Counted from the first letter of the stretch, positions 17,686 through 27,984 are shown. The stretch: 64,000 nucleotides of DNA from Hymenobacter sp. GOD-10R (GCF_035609205.1 NZ_CP141184.1:1488001-1552000), one strand, 5' to 3'. Translations and numbers: made by a program. Notes: a model not told the origin generated them from the letters alone.

Positions 17686-19113
17686 CTAGCGTTTGTTGAT
17701 ACGGATGCTCGAGCGTTTACCCGATCCGTTGATACCAACTAGCATGTATATACCTGGCGGGACATTCTGCAAAGAGAGTTGGGCGTCGCCGCTACCGGTT
17801 CGAGGCCAAGCATGTACCAGTTTGCCCTGCAGATTATAAAGCTCCAAGGCATCACCCAAAGCAACCATGCTGCTAACATTCAGTAAATCAGTGTCTGATA
17901 CAGGGTTCGGCCATGCTTGCATGATGGTTGTAGTTGCCACTTTCAGCTGCCCAAAGCTGCCGCTCGACAAGAAAATATCCTCGTCGCCCTGTCCCTGCCG
18001 ATAACCGGCTACCACGTAGGTATCGGTGCCGGGCACGGCATACAGTCCCGCTAAGCCGCCCGATAGCCCGGAAGCTAGCATTTTGGCGCTGGTAACTTGG
18101 CCCGCCGGGAGCCCATCCAGCAAGTTGCCATTGGCATCGGTCTGCACTAAGTGTAAGCGTATCACATGGCTGCTGACGGTGCTATATCCATAAAACAGAA
18201 AACCGCCGTTGGGCGTTGGAACGGCACCTTGCGGGTGGACCCACTGCTGGCTGTACGACAATACTTTAGTCCATTGCGGCGTAGGGCTGCCGATCGTGAT
18301 TCGGTTGACCTGGTCACCCATCACCAAATAGTCATTACCACCTAGGGAAAGCACGCTTTGGACCCTTTCCTGGTAACCGTACTTTGGCAGCTCCGACTCC
18401 GCGCCACGTTCCCCTTGATCAGAGAAAAAGATAAGCTTGGTCGGAAATTCCCCCACGCCGCCACCTAGGCGCTGGATAGAAACTGCCGCCAAAAAACCAC
18501 CCGGTACGGCTAGCAAATTGTGAACAAGCCCACCTCTGTCAGCTGAAATGACTAAAGGTTCCTCCCGTTGTTTGCGGCCGTTTGCATCTAGGTAAAAGAG
18601 GATGCTCTGACCGCCGGAAACACTATAATCTACCGCCGCTGCCACAAAACCACCGTCAGGGCGCCTGGTTAATCCTCCCAGACTACGTTTGCTCGACCCT
18701 AGGTTGATCTGCCAGGTATCCGCAACGTTTCCTAACTGGTCAACTTTGGTGACGTAATAATTACCTCGCTGTGTTAATCCGCCATCGGAGCAAGCAATCA
18801 GCGCATTACCATCAGCGTCCTGAAAGGTGTACAAAGGAGCGAAGCTTGGAAGCCCGGCAGGTAAAATATGCTTATTCCATAGCTGGCGGCCACGGGCATC
18901 AGTGCGGATCAGGTACAACTTTTGGCCTTTCTGCCGATCTGTGCCAATCAGCAAGTAACCACCGTCCGCTTGTGGCAGCAGGCTGGTGCAGGTTTCATCG
19001 GTCTTCCCCCCATATAGCTGCTGCCATTCTACTTGCCCAAACGCCGTGTGAAGGGTCAGACTGAAAGCTATGCTAAGCAGCCCGGTTGCTATTTTGTGTA
19101 GATATGGATGCAT
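17686..19113 (-). CDS. Secreted protein with type IX sorting domain, beta-propeller-like repeats
   Basis: A 475-residue secreted protein. I start it at the ATG at 19113 (MHPYLHKIATGLLS), which gives a signal peptide ending HTAFGQ. The longer open frame upstream codes for an implausible hydrophobic lead and would overlap the promoter at 19153-19182. The body has repeated PDGGFVAAAV, PTPNGGFLFYGY and ADGGYLLIGT motifs, as in bacterial propeller-like delta-60-type repeat proteins. A C-terminal type IX sorting domain covers the last 80 residues (AWPNPVSDTDLL, LYNLQGKLVHAW, PPGIYMLVG). It is exported, probably surface-exposed; the ligand is unknown. Confidence 0.85.
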   Translation of the reverse strand: MHPYLHKIATGLLSIAFSLTLHTAFGQVEWQQLYGGKTDETCTSLLPQADGGYLLIGTDRQKGQKLYLIRTDARGRQLWNKHILPAGLPSFAPLYTFQDADGNALIACSDGGLTQRGNYYVTKVDQLGNVADTWQINLGSSKRSLGGLTRRPDGGFVAAAVDYSVSGGQSILFYLDANGRKQREEPLVISADRGGLVHNLLAVPGGFLAAVSIQRLGGGVGEFPTKLIFFSDQGERGAESELPKYGYQERVQSVLSLGGNDYLVMGDQVNRITIGSPTPQWTKVLSYSQQWVHPQGAVPTPNGGFLFYGYSTVSSHVIRLHLVQTDANGNLLDGLPAGQVTSAKMLASGLSGGLAGLYAVPGTDTYVVAGYRQGQGDEDIFLSSGSFGQLKVATTTIMQAWPNPVSDTDLLNVSSMVALGDALELYNLQGKLVHAWPRTGSGDAQLSLQNVPPGIYMLVGINGSGKRSSIRINKR

Positions 19114-19152
19114 AAAATAAGATAGGTTAAACTGTACCGTAATTAAGAGAGA

Positions 19153-19182
19153 CAAATATGACAGAAGGTTGCTACAAGCAAA
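19153..19182 (-). promoter_or_regulatory. promoter of the type IX cargo gene at 17686
   Basis: On the minus strand TTTG (19179-19182), an 18-nt spacer and CATATTTG (19153-19160, one mismatch to TAnnTTTG). The leader would be about 35 nt. It supports the ATG at 19113 as the start. Confidence 0.45.
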
Positions 19183-19199
19183 TAAATAAATTGGGGTAA

Positions 19200-19232
19200 C
19201 AAAAAAACAGCTAAGCCGCAAGGACTTAGCTG
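19200..19232 (-). terminator. terminator after ribF
   Basis: CAGCTAAG / CTTAGCTG with a 9-nt loop, followed on the minus strand by seven T residues. Confidence 0.85.
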
Positions 19233-19263
19233 AGAAAGAGGTAATACTATTTTGAAGGCAGGC

Positions 19264-20217
19264 TTAACCGCTGATCAAATGGCGGCGGGCATCCTCAGCG
19301 TCTTTGGCTAGTTGCGCTTTCAGCGCATCGAGGCCGCTAAACTTTTGCTCGTCGCGCAGTCGTGCGATGAATTGCACAGTCAGCGGTTGGTCGTATAGGT
19401 CACCGTCGAAATCGAGTAGGTGGGCTTCTACGGTTTCGGCTAGGTCGCCGCTGACGGTAGGGCGCACCCCAATGTTCAGCATGGCTTGGTACGTATCACC
19501 GTCCGCAGTTGTGGCCATCACCGCGTATACGCCGCGGCTAGGTATCAACTTCAGCGGTTCCTCGCTCACAATGTTTGCCGTTGGGTAGCCAATGGTGCGG
19601 CCAAGCTGTTGGCCGCGCACGACCAAGCCCGTCAGCGTATACGGATACCCTAGGTAGCGGCTGGCGGTTTGCACATCGCCACTCTCCAAAGCACGGCGGA
19701 TGCGGGAGCTACTTACACCCACCTCATCCACATCAGCGCGCGGAATCTCTTCCACTTCCATCCCGTAGCGGTCAGCATGCTGGCTTAGGTACTCGAAGCT
19801 ACCCTCCCGATTCTTGCCGAAGCGGTGGTCGTAGCCAATGACGAGCTTACGCGTACCAACCGTACTAACGAGCAGCTGCTGAATGTATTCTTCTGAGGAA
19901 AGCTGCGCAAACTCCTTCGTAAACGGCACTACTAGCAAATAATCGACTTCTGCTTTCTCTAGAAGTGCAATGCGCTCCTCTAGCGAAGACAGCAGGTGCA
20001 AATCGAGGGGCTGGGGGTGGGAGAGGGGTGGCGCCAACACCAAGCGCGGATGCGGCCAGTACGAAATAACCACGGAGGGCGCGTCGTCTTGCCGAGCTAC
20101 TTCCAACAGACGGCGCAAAATTTTCTGGTGCCCTATGTGCACGCCATCAAAGGTGCCGCTCGTAACAACGGCATTGCCGAGGTGCGGAAACTGCGCCAGA
20201 TCCTGAACGACTTGCAT
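19264..20217 (-). CDS. ribF: Bifunctional riboflavin kinase / FAD synthetase
   Basis: A 317-residue enzyme that phosphorylates riboflavin to FMN and adenylylates FMN to FAD. The N-terminal nucleotidyltransferase domain has the GTFDGVHIGHQKIL motif (residues 22-35), the YDHRFGKNREG stretch and the SSSRIR motif. The C-terminal riboflavin kinase domain starts near residue 195 (GRTIGYPTANI). Length is usual for the family. It is the last gene of the conserved ftsX-DUF3098-uppP-truB-ribF block, 38 nt after truB, and ends at a terminator. Confidence 0.96.
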   Translation of the reverse strand: MQVVQDLAQFPHLGNAVVTSGTFDGVHIGHQKILRRLLEVARQDDAPSVVISYWPHPRLVLAPPLSHPQPLDLHLLSSLEERIALLEKAEVDYLLVVPFTKEFAQLSSEEYIQQLLVSTVGTRKLVIGYDHRFGKNREGSFEYLSQHADRYGMEVEEIPRADVDEVGVSSSRIRRALESGDVQTASRYLGYPYTLTGLVVRGQQLGRTIGYPTANIVSEEPLKLIPSRGVYAVMATTADGDTYQAMLNIGVRPTVSGDLAETVEAHLLDFDGDLYDQPLTVQFIARLRDEQKFSGLDALKAQLAKDAEDARRHLISG

Positions 20218-20255
20218 GAAGGAGAGAGTTAAAAGGTGAAGTAGCTGATGCTGAC

Positions 20256-21089
20256 TTAGAGAGCCGCATCTCCCGAAGTCTCACCTAGCTGTTCCGACGG
20301 GTTCGACGGAGCTGCCAAAGAGTCAGGAGGAGCTACATATGCCTGAATACGGCGACGGGGTGGTCGTTGGTTCGGGTTTGTTGCGCGGTCGGGTATTTCC
20401 GGTCTAGGTTCGCGCGGCGGTGCTAGGGCCTGAATGGCCTCAATAGTCAGTGCGTCCGCCAGTCGATACTCCCCAATGCGAGTGCGCACAAGCTTAGTGA
20501 GGTGCGCCCCACAACCGAGTGCTACCCCTAGGTCGCGGGCTAGACTACGGATGTAAGTTCCCTTGGAGCACACCACCCGGAAGTCTATCTCCGGCAGCGC
20601 GATGCGCGTCAGCTCAAAGACCTTGATGTCAATCTGCTTCGACTTGATTTCGGCGGAGTCGCCGCGCCGGGCTAGCTCATAAGCACGCTCTCCATTCACC
20701 TTCACGGCCGAAAAAAGGGGAGGTGTCTGGTTGATGAGTCCCACGAAAGACTGCACTGCGGCTTGAATTTCGGCTTCGGTGAGATGCTCGTAAGATGCTT
20801 CGGCATCCACGGGCGTCTCTAGGTCGAAGCTAGGGGTTGTCTGCCCCAGGCGAAACGTGCCGGTGTATTCCTTTTCCTGCGCCTGAATCTGGTCGATCTG
20901 CTTCGTCTTCTTGCCCGTGCACAGGATAAGTAACCCCGTCGCCAGTGGATCGAGCGTGCCCGCGTGCCCTATTTTACGGATCCGCAACGTGTTCTTTACC
21001 TTGCGCACGACGTCGAAAGAAGTCCAAGTGAGCGGCTTATCCAGCAGCAGTACCTCACCGGCTTCGAAATTGAAAGAAGATTGGCTCAT
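20256..21089 (-). CDS. truB: tRNA pseudouridine(55) synthase
   Basis: A 277-residue TruB that makes pseudouridine 55 in the T-loop of tRNAs. The catalytic aspartate is in [13 protein letters not shown], preceded by the [15 protein letters not shown] start; YELARRG and [15 protein letters not shown] motifs follow. The C-terminal 50 residues are a proline- and arginine-rich extension beyond the family core with no recognised domain. Its ATG overlaps the uppP stop by four bases (ATGA), so the genes are translationally coupled. Confidence 0.96.
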   Translation of the reverse strand: MSQSSFNFEAGEVLLLDKPLTWTSFDVVRKVKNTLRIRKIGHAGTLDPLATGLLILCTGKKTKQIDQIQAQEKEYTGTFRLGQTTPSFDLETPVDAEASYEHLTEAEIQAAVQSFVGLINQTPPLFSAVKVNGERAYELARRGDSAEIKSKQIDIKVFELTRIALPEIDFRVVCSKGTYIRSLARDLGVALGCGAHLTKLVRTRIGEYRLADALTIEAIQALAPPREPRPEIPDRATNPNQRPPRRRIQAYVAPPDSLAAPSNPSEQLGETSGDAAL

Positions 21090-21892
21090 ACTAGGTTCAA
21101 GTTGATACCTAGGGCAATCATGATCAGCAGAATGCCGCCCACAATGATGCGGTAGATACCGAAAACACGGAAGCCGTATTTGGTTACAAAGCCCACGAAT
21201 ACGCGAATAGCAATCAGGGCTACCACGAAGGCAATGGTGTTGCCGAATAATAGCTGCTTAATCTGCTCTGACGACAGGGCCGGATTCTCCTGGTAGTAGT
21301 CCAGCATGTCCTTGGCCGCCGCGGCTGTCATTGTTGGCATCGCCAGGAAAAAGGCGAACTCAGCCGCCGCCCGACGCGTCAGCTTCTGCGTGAGGCCCCC
21401 AATAATGGTAGCCGCCGACCGGCTAACGCCGGGCACCACCGCCAAACACTGGAACAGACCAATCGTAAAGGCTTGCTTGTAGCTAGGCGTCGTGACGGGG
21501 TGGCCGCCTGCTGTCGGCTCCTCCTGCGGAAACCACTTGTCAACAAACATGAGCACAATACCGCCCACTAGCAGCATGAAGGCTACAACGGTTACCGATT
21601 CTAGTAGCGCGTCGATGTGCTTTTTCAGCAATAAGCCTACTACCACAATCGGTAGGAAAGCAACGAACAGTTTCAGGTAGAAATCGATGCTCTGAAAAAA
21701 GCGCCGCCAGTACACGGCAAATACCGACAGAATAGCCCCGAGCTGAATCACAACTAAATACAGCTTGGTAAAGGCCGTGGCCGGAATGCCTAGCAGGGCT
21801 AGGGTAATAACCATGTGCCCAGTACTGGAAACGGGCAAAAACTCAGTAAGACCTTCTACAATGGCAATTAGAAAGGCGTGCCAATAACTCAT
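21086..21892 (-). CDS. uppP: Undecaprenyl-diphosphate phosphatase
   Basis: A 268-residue integral membrane phosphatase (UppP/BacA) that recycles undecaprenyl pyrophosphate to the monophosphate lipid carrier for peptidoglycan and LPS sugar transfer. Both signature motifs are present: [15 protein letters not shown] near the N-terminus and [13 protein letters not shown] in the middle. About eight membrane segments are visible. It overlaps truB by four bases and follows the DUF3098 gene after 2 nt. High expression of this family gives bacitracin resistance elsewhere. Confidence 0.96.
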   Translation of the reverse strand: MSYWHAFLIAIVEGLTEFLPVSSTGHMVITLALLGIPATAFTKLYLVVIQLGAILSVFAVYWRRFFQSIDFYLKLFVAFLPIVVVGLLLKKHIDALLESVTVVAFMLLVGGIVLMFVDKWFPQEEPTAGGHPVTTPSYKQAFTIGLFQCLAVVPGVSRSAATIIGGLTQKLTRRAAAEFAFFLAMPTMTAAAAKDMLDYYQENPALSSEQIKQLLFGNTIAFVVALIAIRVFVGFVTKYGFRVFGIYRIIVGGILLIMIALGINLNLV

Positions 21893-21894
21893 TA

Positions 21895-22212
21895 CTATCG
21901 CTTATAAGTGGGACGAGCCGGCGCCGCCGGGGTCGAAAGAGGAGCTAGGGGTTGGTTGACGGTAGTAGGCGTGGTCAGCTCGTTTGCTACCGGGGCCGAG
22001 TTATCGGGGCGTACCATGATGGCAAAGAACTCGATAATGAAGCCAATGACCAGCAAAATCGGTCCGAGCGTGATACCCAAAAAGCCCTCTCCATACTCGG
22101 CCGAGTCGAGAGTCATGGTGATAAAGCCGATGGCAAGTACGGCCAAGCCGGCGAACATCAGCCGGTAGTTGCGCCGCCCAAAAGCAAAGCGCGGAGTTTG
22201 ATCTTGGATCAT
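21895..22212 (-). CDS. DUF3098 small membrane protein
   Basis: A 105-residue protein with two membrane helices (about residues 15-36 and 45-68) joined by a short loop, and a proline/alanine-rich cytoplasmic tail. This is the DUF3098 layout, a small family that sits between ftsX and uppP in Bacteroidota. The start [15 protein letters not shown] is typical. The function is unknown; its fixed position between a division permease homologue and a lipid-carrier phosphatase suggests an envelope role, which is inference. Confidence 0.85.
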   Translation of the reverse strand: MIQDQTPRFAFGRRNYRLMFAGLAVLAIGFITMTLDSAEYGEGFLGITLGPILLVIGFIIEFFAIMVRPDNSAPVANELTTPTTVNQPLAPLSTPAAPARPTYKR

Positions 22213-22290
22213 GTAGGTTCTGGTTTAGAAGTCAGACTGATTCAGTTGAAATTCAATGAGTTCAGCTCCTGTTGAATTCAATAATTTAAG

Positions 22291-23193
22291 CTAGTACAAA
22301 TCATCTAGCGACATGCGCAGGTATTTGCGCACGGCGCGGTAAGAACTGAAAAAGCCGATGACGCAACCTAGCACCAGCAGCGCACCGAACAAAATACCAA
22401 TCAGCCGCTCGTCGCGCAGTACCCGGAGCTCATCCATTTGTAGGTAGGCATATTGCACCACCGCTAGCAAGGTGAGACTAGCGAGGATGCCGCTCACGAA
22501 GCCCTGCCAAGTAGCTCGGCGCAAAAAAGGCCGCTGAATGAAAAAGGAAGTGGCGCCTACCAGCTGCATGCTGCGAATCAGGAAGCGCTGCGAGTATAAA
22601 GCTAGGCGGATCGTGTTGTTGATCAGCACGACGACCACAATCGTCAACAGGGCCGCAAAGCCTAGTAGCACCAAGCTAACGCGCCGTAGGTTTTTGTTGA
22701 CCGAGTCAATCAGGCTTTGAACGTAAGCTACATCATCAACCCCCGGTTCGGCGCGCAGCTCGTCGGTGATGCGGCGCATGTTAAGCGAGTCGGAATACTC
22801 TGCGTTGATGTTCAGAATGAACGCATCGTGCAGAGGGTTGTCGCCAAGCAGTTGGCGAAACTGGCTGTCGTCGGAGGGGCCAAGCAGCTCACGGGCCGCT
22901 TCTTCCTTGGAAAGAAAGCGCACTTGCGGTTGGTCGCCCTTATAAGCAATGTACTTTTTGCGGGCAAAATCTTGGTGCAAGCGTAGGAGCTGAGTTTCGG
23001 GAAGGTCGCGCTCCAGAAAAATTTGAACCTCAATGCTTTCCTTAACGACCGTCGAGAGCTTGTGCGCGTGGATTAGCAACAGCCCAAACAACCCGATGAC
23101 CAGCAAGGCCAGCGTAATGCTGAACACTACCATCGTGTGCGGGTAGCTACCGAGCGTCTTCTTACGAATGGGTGAGCGTTGCAATTGGGCCAT
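22291..23193 (-). CDS. ftsX: FtsX-type cell division permease
   Basis: A 300-residue FtsX-like protein. A cytoplasmic N-terminus leads to membrane helix 1 (about 25-45), a large periplasmic domain (about 50-170), and three further helices near 175-195, 225-248 and 265-290. In other bacteria FtsX with FtsE controls septal peptidoglycan hydrolases through its periplasmic loop. I start at the ATG at 23193 rather than a TTG three codons upstream. The ftsE ATPase gene is not adjacent here, as is common in Bacteroidota. It heads the ftsX-DUF3098-uppP-truB-ribF block. Confidence 0.9.
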   Translation of the reverse strand: MAQLQRSPIRKKTLGSYPHTMVVFSITLALLVIGLFGLLLIHAHKLSTVVKESIEVQIFLERDLPETQLLRLHQDFARKKYIAYKGDQPQVRFLSKEEAARELLGPSDDSQFRQLLGDNPLHDAFILNINAEYSDSLNMRRITDELRAEPGVDDVAYVQSLIDSVNKNLRRVSLVLLGFAALLTIVVVVLINNTIRLALYSQRFLIRSMQLVGATSFFIQRPFLRRATWQGFVSGILASLTLLAVVQYAYLQMDELRVLRDERLIGILFGALLVLGCVIGFFSSYRAVRKYLRMSLDDLY

Positions 23194-23220
23194 GGAAGGC
23201 AAAGGTCAGGTAACATTTAC

Positions 23221-23303
23221 CATTTATCAATCAACCTGCGCATTTATTAAGTTACGAACTACGAAATAAATCGTAACTGCTTGATTGTGAAGATTGATAA
23301 ATG
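23221..23303. repeat. nested inverted repeat between tamB and ftsX
   Basis: Outer arms CATTTATCAATC / GATTGATAAATG (23221-23232, 23292-23303) enclose inner arms AGTTACGA / TCGTAACT (23250-23257, 23271-23278). The whole gap between the two minus-strand genes can fold as one two-stem element. There is no T-tract, so a simple terminator is unlikely. Confidence 0.5.
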
Positions 23304-23325
23304 TTAGCTGTTAAGTGATAACTAA

Positions 23326-26300
23326 TTACATGATTGTCCGAGGGTCGTCGTCGATGTTCAGGACTTCACGGGCCCGGCGACGGGCAGCCTCGCGGCGGCG
23401 TAAGCGTTTGCGGGCAAAAAGCTCCTGAAACGAATCGAATTGCTGCGTATTCAGCAAGCTCAAGCCAGCGCGAGGTTGGTTGATCGTTTCGAGGTCACGG
23501 GGCGTAGTTTCGTAGCGCAGCTTTGCCCGAAACTTGCCATCAGCCTGCAAGTAGTATTCTAGGCTCAAATCGCCGAGCAAGCTAGCTTGTGTCGAAGTAT
23601 TCGTTGTTGGGCCTAGGGTGCCGGAAGTATTAGAGCTGGAGCTGAAGCCACCTTCCCGTGTTACGCGCAGACGCCCATTCATGAAGCTGTAGCTCAACCG
23701 TACTTGCAACGCTTGCAGCTGTTCCGCTGTCAGGCCATTGATGTTAAAGTCGATTTCCAGGTTTTCGTCAATCTGCGACGTCAGCAAGCCTAGCTGCGAC
23801 GAGACGATCTGGCCGAGGCTATTTTGAAGCTTGTTGTCTTGGCCTTGGAGGGAAAGCTGCGTAAACTGTCCCTGTGGCGAGAGCTGCTTAAATACGAGTA
23901 AGCTGAATACTTGACGGTTAAGCTCCTGCTCATCGTTGCGGAGAGCCGAAGTAAAAGCTACTAGGTCGCCCTCCAATGTAGAGGGCGCATCGTTGAATTC
24001 CAGACCTAGTTTGATGGTGGGGAGCAGGAGCGGCCCAGTCAGGTTCATTACGGCCGTTACGGGCACTACGGCGCCGTTGCTGGTACCCGTACCATTGGTG
24101 GAACCCTGAAACAACGGCGCCAGCGACGTACGCTGGGTATAAGTTGCCGTCACGTTCATCTCGCCGGCCAGCGGGTCGCCGTTCCAGGTAATCAAGCCGC
24201 CAGGGCGCACCACAAATTCCTTGTTCACAAGGCCTTGTAGCGTAAAGTTGTAGGCGCCCCGCACAATTTCCACTTGGCCAAACATGTTGAAGTCGCCGCG
24301 CGTGTCAATATTCAGCCTGAGCTGCCCTACGGCAGTTCCGCGGATGATGTCACCGGTACTTTCATCCAGCAGAATCTCCATGTAGGCGTCGGGCGTGACA
24401 TCTAGGTTCATGTTCAGGCGAATACCCGACAGATCCACTTTCTGGGCGGCCGCAACGGGCACCTTCACCGTGGTTGTGGTGTCGTGAATATTATGGTTAA
24501 CGAAACGAATGTAGCTAGCCTGCTGGGCCTTAGCGGCATTATCGAGTGGCAACGACAGACGCGTACCCGCTTCGCTTTTGGCATTCACCCGGATAAACAG
24601 GTTGTCAGCTGGCCCGCGCACCGTAGCGTCGCCCGTGGCAAATGCCTGCCCGAAGTATAGGTCATTATCGCGGCGGGTCGTGTTGAGCACCTGAAGCTTG
24701 CGGAAGCTGCCGCGCAAATCCAACCGCATGTCTTGGAAGCCTTTGTAATAGATGTTGCCATCCACGGAACCGAGGTTGCCGAACACGTCGCGCACTTTAA
24801 TATCGCGCAAAGCAATGCCATCTTCCGCGAAGCGGATGCGGTCGGCGAAGGTGTAAGTGGTACCTAGGTAATTGAACGTGAGCCGGCCCGCTGTGACGTC
24901 TACATTCCCAACCAAATTCGGGGCTGAGAGCGGTCCGTACAGGTGGAGCATGCCCACGGCGGTGCCGCTCATGTCGCGGAACAGCGTGCGAAGCAACGGC
25001 TCTGCTAGCTTGATAGGAGCGTTGTCGAGCATGGCCGTCAGGTCGAGCGGGGCAGCTAGGCCGGGCGCGTAGAAACCCGTGACGCGCACCACGCGCTGCG
25101 CATCCCGCAGCACGTCAAGGTCTACCAGCAGGCGGTTGTTAGGTGTATCCCAGTCGCCCTTTCCCGTCACATTACCAATGAGAACATCATCAAACTTCAG
25201 CGAATCAACGCTCAGCGTATTATTAATCTCGAGCGTGTTGTAAATGCCGCTAACGGTGCCGTTCGCGTTTACCCGACCCTTGATGTTTTGGGTTGTAAGG
25301 GCGCTGAGCGTGGCTAGCTGAAAATCCTTCACGGTTAGCTGCAACTGCTTGGCAGGATCGGTCGAAATGAAGCCCTGGGCGCTCACACTTTGCGGTCCGT
25401 TGCTGATCGTCAGGTTTTTGATGTCGAGTTCTTTGCCCTTGCCCGAGATAACCACCGAGTTGTTGGGGGCGATAGTCCAGTGCTTATTTAGCAAGTCTAA
25501 ACCTGACTCACGAAACACTACCTGAACGGCATTAGGCAAAAACGACAACGCCCCGTTGATGCTCGCTTTGTTGGCAGTACCGGTTTGAGCGAGGGAAGTA
25601 GAGAAGTTAATTCGCTCCTGGTCCCACACGCCTTCCACGTAAAAGCGCTCCGTGTTGCCTAGGCCCGGAATCACTTGCCGCTCAGAAGTAATGTTGGCTT
25701 GTGCCAGCACTTCGGGCTGGTTGGGCAGCTTCGAGGTGGTGAATTCGAACTCGTTGTTAACGGCCCGAATGCTGTCGTATTGAATGTTCTCAATGTGCCC
25801 ACCCAGTGAGAAGATGGAAGTGGGAGCGTTGCGGAAAGAGCCGTCGATGTGGGTGAAATCGGAAATGCTGAGCTGCGGCATAAACAGATGCAGTACCGGA
25901 TTGAAGCGCTTCAGATCAAGGTCGAGGTCAATCTGATATTCCGAAATAGCTTGCTGGCGCTTCCGCCGGTAATACTTAGCTATAGCCGCGTCATCGCTCT
26001 CGAAGTTAAGTTGGTACTCCGTTATCAGCGTTTGTACGTCTCGGATGACATTGGTGAGCCGGTAGTTGCCCGCCGCGTTTAGATTCAGAGCTTCTGAGCG
26101 TACCGTAAGCTGGCGCTGGTCGCCGGTGCGCTGGCTAACTACGTCGAACGTGTCGATAGGCACGGTACGGCCCTGGAAGCCTAACTCAGAATTGCGCAGC
26201 TGAACACGGCCCAGCAGCTCGTCGAGTTGTAATCCTGTGAAGTGCAAATCGGCGGTAGTAGCCACCGTGACGTGCTGATCCACCAGCCCCAAGGCGTGCA

Positions 26301-27984
26301 AATCGGCGCGGCGCACCTGGGCGCGCACGTCAAACGCTTGGTGCTTCTTGTTCAGGTCAACGCTGCCATCAGCGGTTACCTGCAAGCTAGGGTCATTGAC
26401 GGAAAGCTTGCCCGCAAACGCCTGCTGCCGAAACTTGCCGTTGGTGCTCACGTTGTGGTAGCGGTAGCCGTTCAGCCAAATACTCTGCACCGTGGCGTTG
26501 GCCGTAAGGCGCGCGCCTTCGGGCGTGAAGCCCACGCCTTCTACCCGGCCGTTCATGGTGATGTCGCGAATCACATCTTCCTGACCTAGGAGCCGGCCTA
26601 GCTGAAACGCTTTGGTGGTTACCTGTCCTTCGTAGGTGGAGAAGCGCGGATCCGTTTTGAACTTGATGTTCACGTCCGACTTTACGTCGCCCAGCGCCGT
26701 GTTGAACTTGCCATTAGCAACGAAGTCGTTGTAGAAACCGAGGAATTGCCCTTGGAAACGCACCGTCCCCAAGCGTTGCACGTAAGGCCACCCCGACGCC
26801 GGAATGTAGCGGCGAATATCGCGCCCGTCGATTACCGAGGGTTGTAGCTGCATCTGCACGAAGCTAGCTTGCAAGTTGGGCAAGCCTTCTACGTTGATGT
26901 TGCCCACCACGTGCGTGTTCTTGCCATACCGCACGTCCAGGTTTTTCGTCGTGAAATTCTTCACAATGCCCTTGGCTTCGCCCGAAATCAGTACCGTCTC
27001 GTTCCAGTCTTCTACCTGTGGCGCAAACTTGGCAATGTCGTCGGAGTAGATCCGCGATGGACCTAGGTTGGCCACCACGCGCACCGAGTCGTTGAAGTCC
27101 GTGAAATTGAGAAAGTGCTTGTACTCGAAGCGGAGATAGTTGAGCAGCTGGCTGTTCTGTACTCGTAGGTTCAGGCCCTTGAACTCCCAAAATTTGCCCG
27201 CGTACGTCATGTCAGCCGTTAGCTCACGCAAGCGCGTTTGCGAGGGAATATCAATGGCGCGCAAGCCATTGACTAGGGCATGAATAGTATCACCCTTCAA
27301 CCACAGCTGCGAAGCATCAGCGTACACACTATCGATGTACATGTGCGCGTAGTCCATGGCTTTGCCGTAGGTAGGCGCTTTGGGTTCGTCCTGCCGATCG
27401 AGCACAAAGCGGGCGTTGCGCAGGCCGATGCCTTCGATCTGAAAGTCGAACGGCTTGCTAGCTTTCTTCGTGGCGTCGGCGGGCCCAAGCAAGCGCTTCA
27501 CGGCGCCAATAAACTCATCTAAGTTGGTTGAGTCGGGCTGACTGGCGTACGTCACCAAGTCGAAGCGGGGCTCCACCAGCGTCAGCTTGCCCACGTGCAA
27601 GTGGCTAGGATCGAAGATGGAGAAGAGCTTGATATCGGCGTCGGCGCGGCCGATGTTAAACAGTTCGTTGCCGCGTCGGTCGAGCACGCGCACACCTTCC
27701 AGCAGCACGCGCGTAAACGGCCGAATGTCAACCCGTGTCACAATGACTTGGTGCTTCAGCTTGTCGGTCAGGATAGCCGCTGCTTCGTGGGCTATTTTCG
27801 TCTGTACGCTAGGTATCCGTAATGCCAACAACGCCCCACCTATTGCAAGCAACACGAGCACCAACATGGTGAAGAGTACTCGGAGCGTGATGGAGATAAA
27901 ACGAGGCACGGGCGGCAGAAAGTCAGGAATATAGTTACAAAGATGCGGACTTGTACGCAACCACAACGGTTTAGGCCGCGCCAA
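23326..27984 (-). CDS. TamB-type translocation and assembly module protein
   Basis: A very large (1552-residue) AsmA-like/TamB protein. After a single membrane anchor near residues 33-60 comes a long, repetitive beta-rich body, then the DUF490/TamB C-terminal domain (about 1180-1500) with recognisable GAYNFTLQG and FNINGLTAEQLQ stretches. TamB spans the periplasm and helps move lipids or autotransporters to the outer membrane. The open frame starts at the ATG at 27984. A GTG at 27909, giving PRFISITLRVLF directly before the anchor, is a good alternative start. A CATCTTTG -7-like box at 27938-27945 (one mismatch) falls between the two and would favour the GTG. Confidence 0.9.
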   Translation of the reverse strand: MARPKPLWLRTSPHLCNYIPDFLPPVPRFISITLRVLFTMLVLVLLAIGGALLALRIPSVQTKIAHEAAAILTDKLKHQVIVTRVDIRPFTRVLLEGVRVLDRRGNELFNIGRADADIKLFSIFDPSHLHVGKLTLVEPRFDLVTYASQPDSTNLDEFIGAVKRLLGPADATKKASKPFDFQIEGIGLRNARFVLDRQDEPKAPTYGKAMDYAHMYIDSVYADASQLWLKGDTIHALVNGLRAIDIPSQTRLRELTADMTYAGKFWEFKGLNLRVQNSQLLNYLRFEYKHFLNFTDFNDSVRVVANLGPSRIYSDDIAKFAPQVEDWNETVLISGEAKGIVKNFTTKNLDVRYGKNTHVVGNINVEGLPNLQASFVQMQLQPSVIDGRDIRRYIPASGWPYVQRLGTVRFQGQFLGFYNDFVANGKFNTALGDVKSDVNIKFKTDPRFSTYEGQVTTKAFQLGRLLGQEDVIRDITMNGRVEGVGFTPEGARLTANATVQSIWLNGYRYHNVSTNGKFRQQAFAGKLSVNDPSLQVTADGSVDLNKKHQAFDVRAQVRRADLHALGLVDQHVTVATTADLHFTGLQLDELLGRVQLRNSELGFQGRTVPIDTFDVVSQRTGDQRQLTVRSEALNLNAAGNYRLTNVIRDVQTLITEYQLNFESDDAAIAKYYRRKRQQAISEYQIDLDLDLKRFNPVLHLFMPQLSISDFTHIDGSFRNAPTSIFSLGGHIENIQYDSIRAVNNEFEFTTSKLPNQPEVLAQANITSERQVIPGLGNTERFYVEGVWDQERINFSTSLAQTGTANKASINGALSFLPNAVQVVFRESGLDLLNKHWTIAPNNSVVISGKGKELDIKNLTISNGPQSVSAQGFISTDPAKQLQLTVKDFQLATLSALTTQNIKGRVNANGTVSGIYNTLEINNTLSVDSLKFDDVLIGNVTGKGDWDTPNNRLLVDLDVLRDAQRVVRVTGFYAPGLAAPLDLTAMLDNAPIKLAEPLLRTLFRDMSGTAVGMLHLYGPLSAPNLVGNVDVTAGRLTFNYLGTTYTFADRIRFAEDGIALRDIKVRDVFGNLGSVDGNIYYKGFQDMRLDLRGSFRKLQVLNTTRRDNDLYFGQAFATGDATVRGPADNLFIRVNAKSEAGTRLSLPLDNAAKAQQASYIRFVNHNIHDTTTTVKVPVAAAQKVDLSGIRLNMNLDVTPDAYMEILLDESTGDIIRGTAVGQLRLNIDTRGDFNMFGQVEIVRGAYNFTLQGLVNKEFVVRPGGLITWNGDPLAGEMNVTATYTQRTSLAPLFQGSTNGTGTSNGAVVPVTAVMNLTGPLLLPTIKLGLEFNDAPSTLEGDLVAFTSALRNDEQELNRQVFSLLVFKQLSPQGQFTQLSLQGQDNKLQNSLGQIVSSQLGLLTSQIDENLEIDFNINGLTAEQLQALQVRLSYSFMNGRLRVTREGGFSSSSNTSGTLGPTTNTSTQASLLGDLSLEYYLQADGKFRAKLRYETTPRDLETINQPRAGLSLLNTQQFDSFQELFARKRLRRREAARRRAREVLNIDDDPRTIM

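Noticed and set aside
24585..27190. Many open frames opposite or shifted within tamB
   Set aside because: They follow the codon pattern of the 1552-codon tamB frame and show no protein-like motifs of their own; they are shadows in a GC-rich gene.
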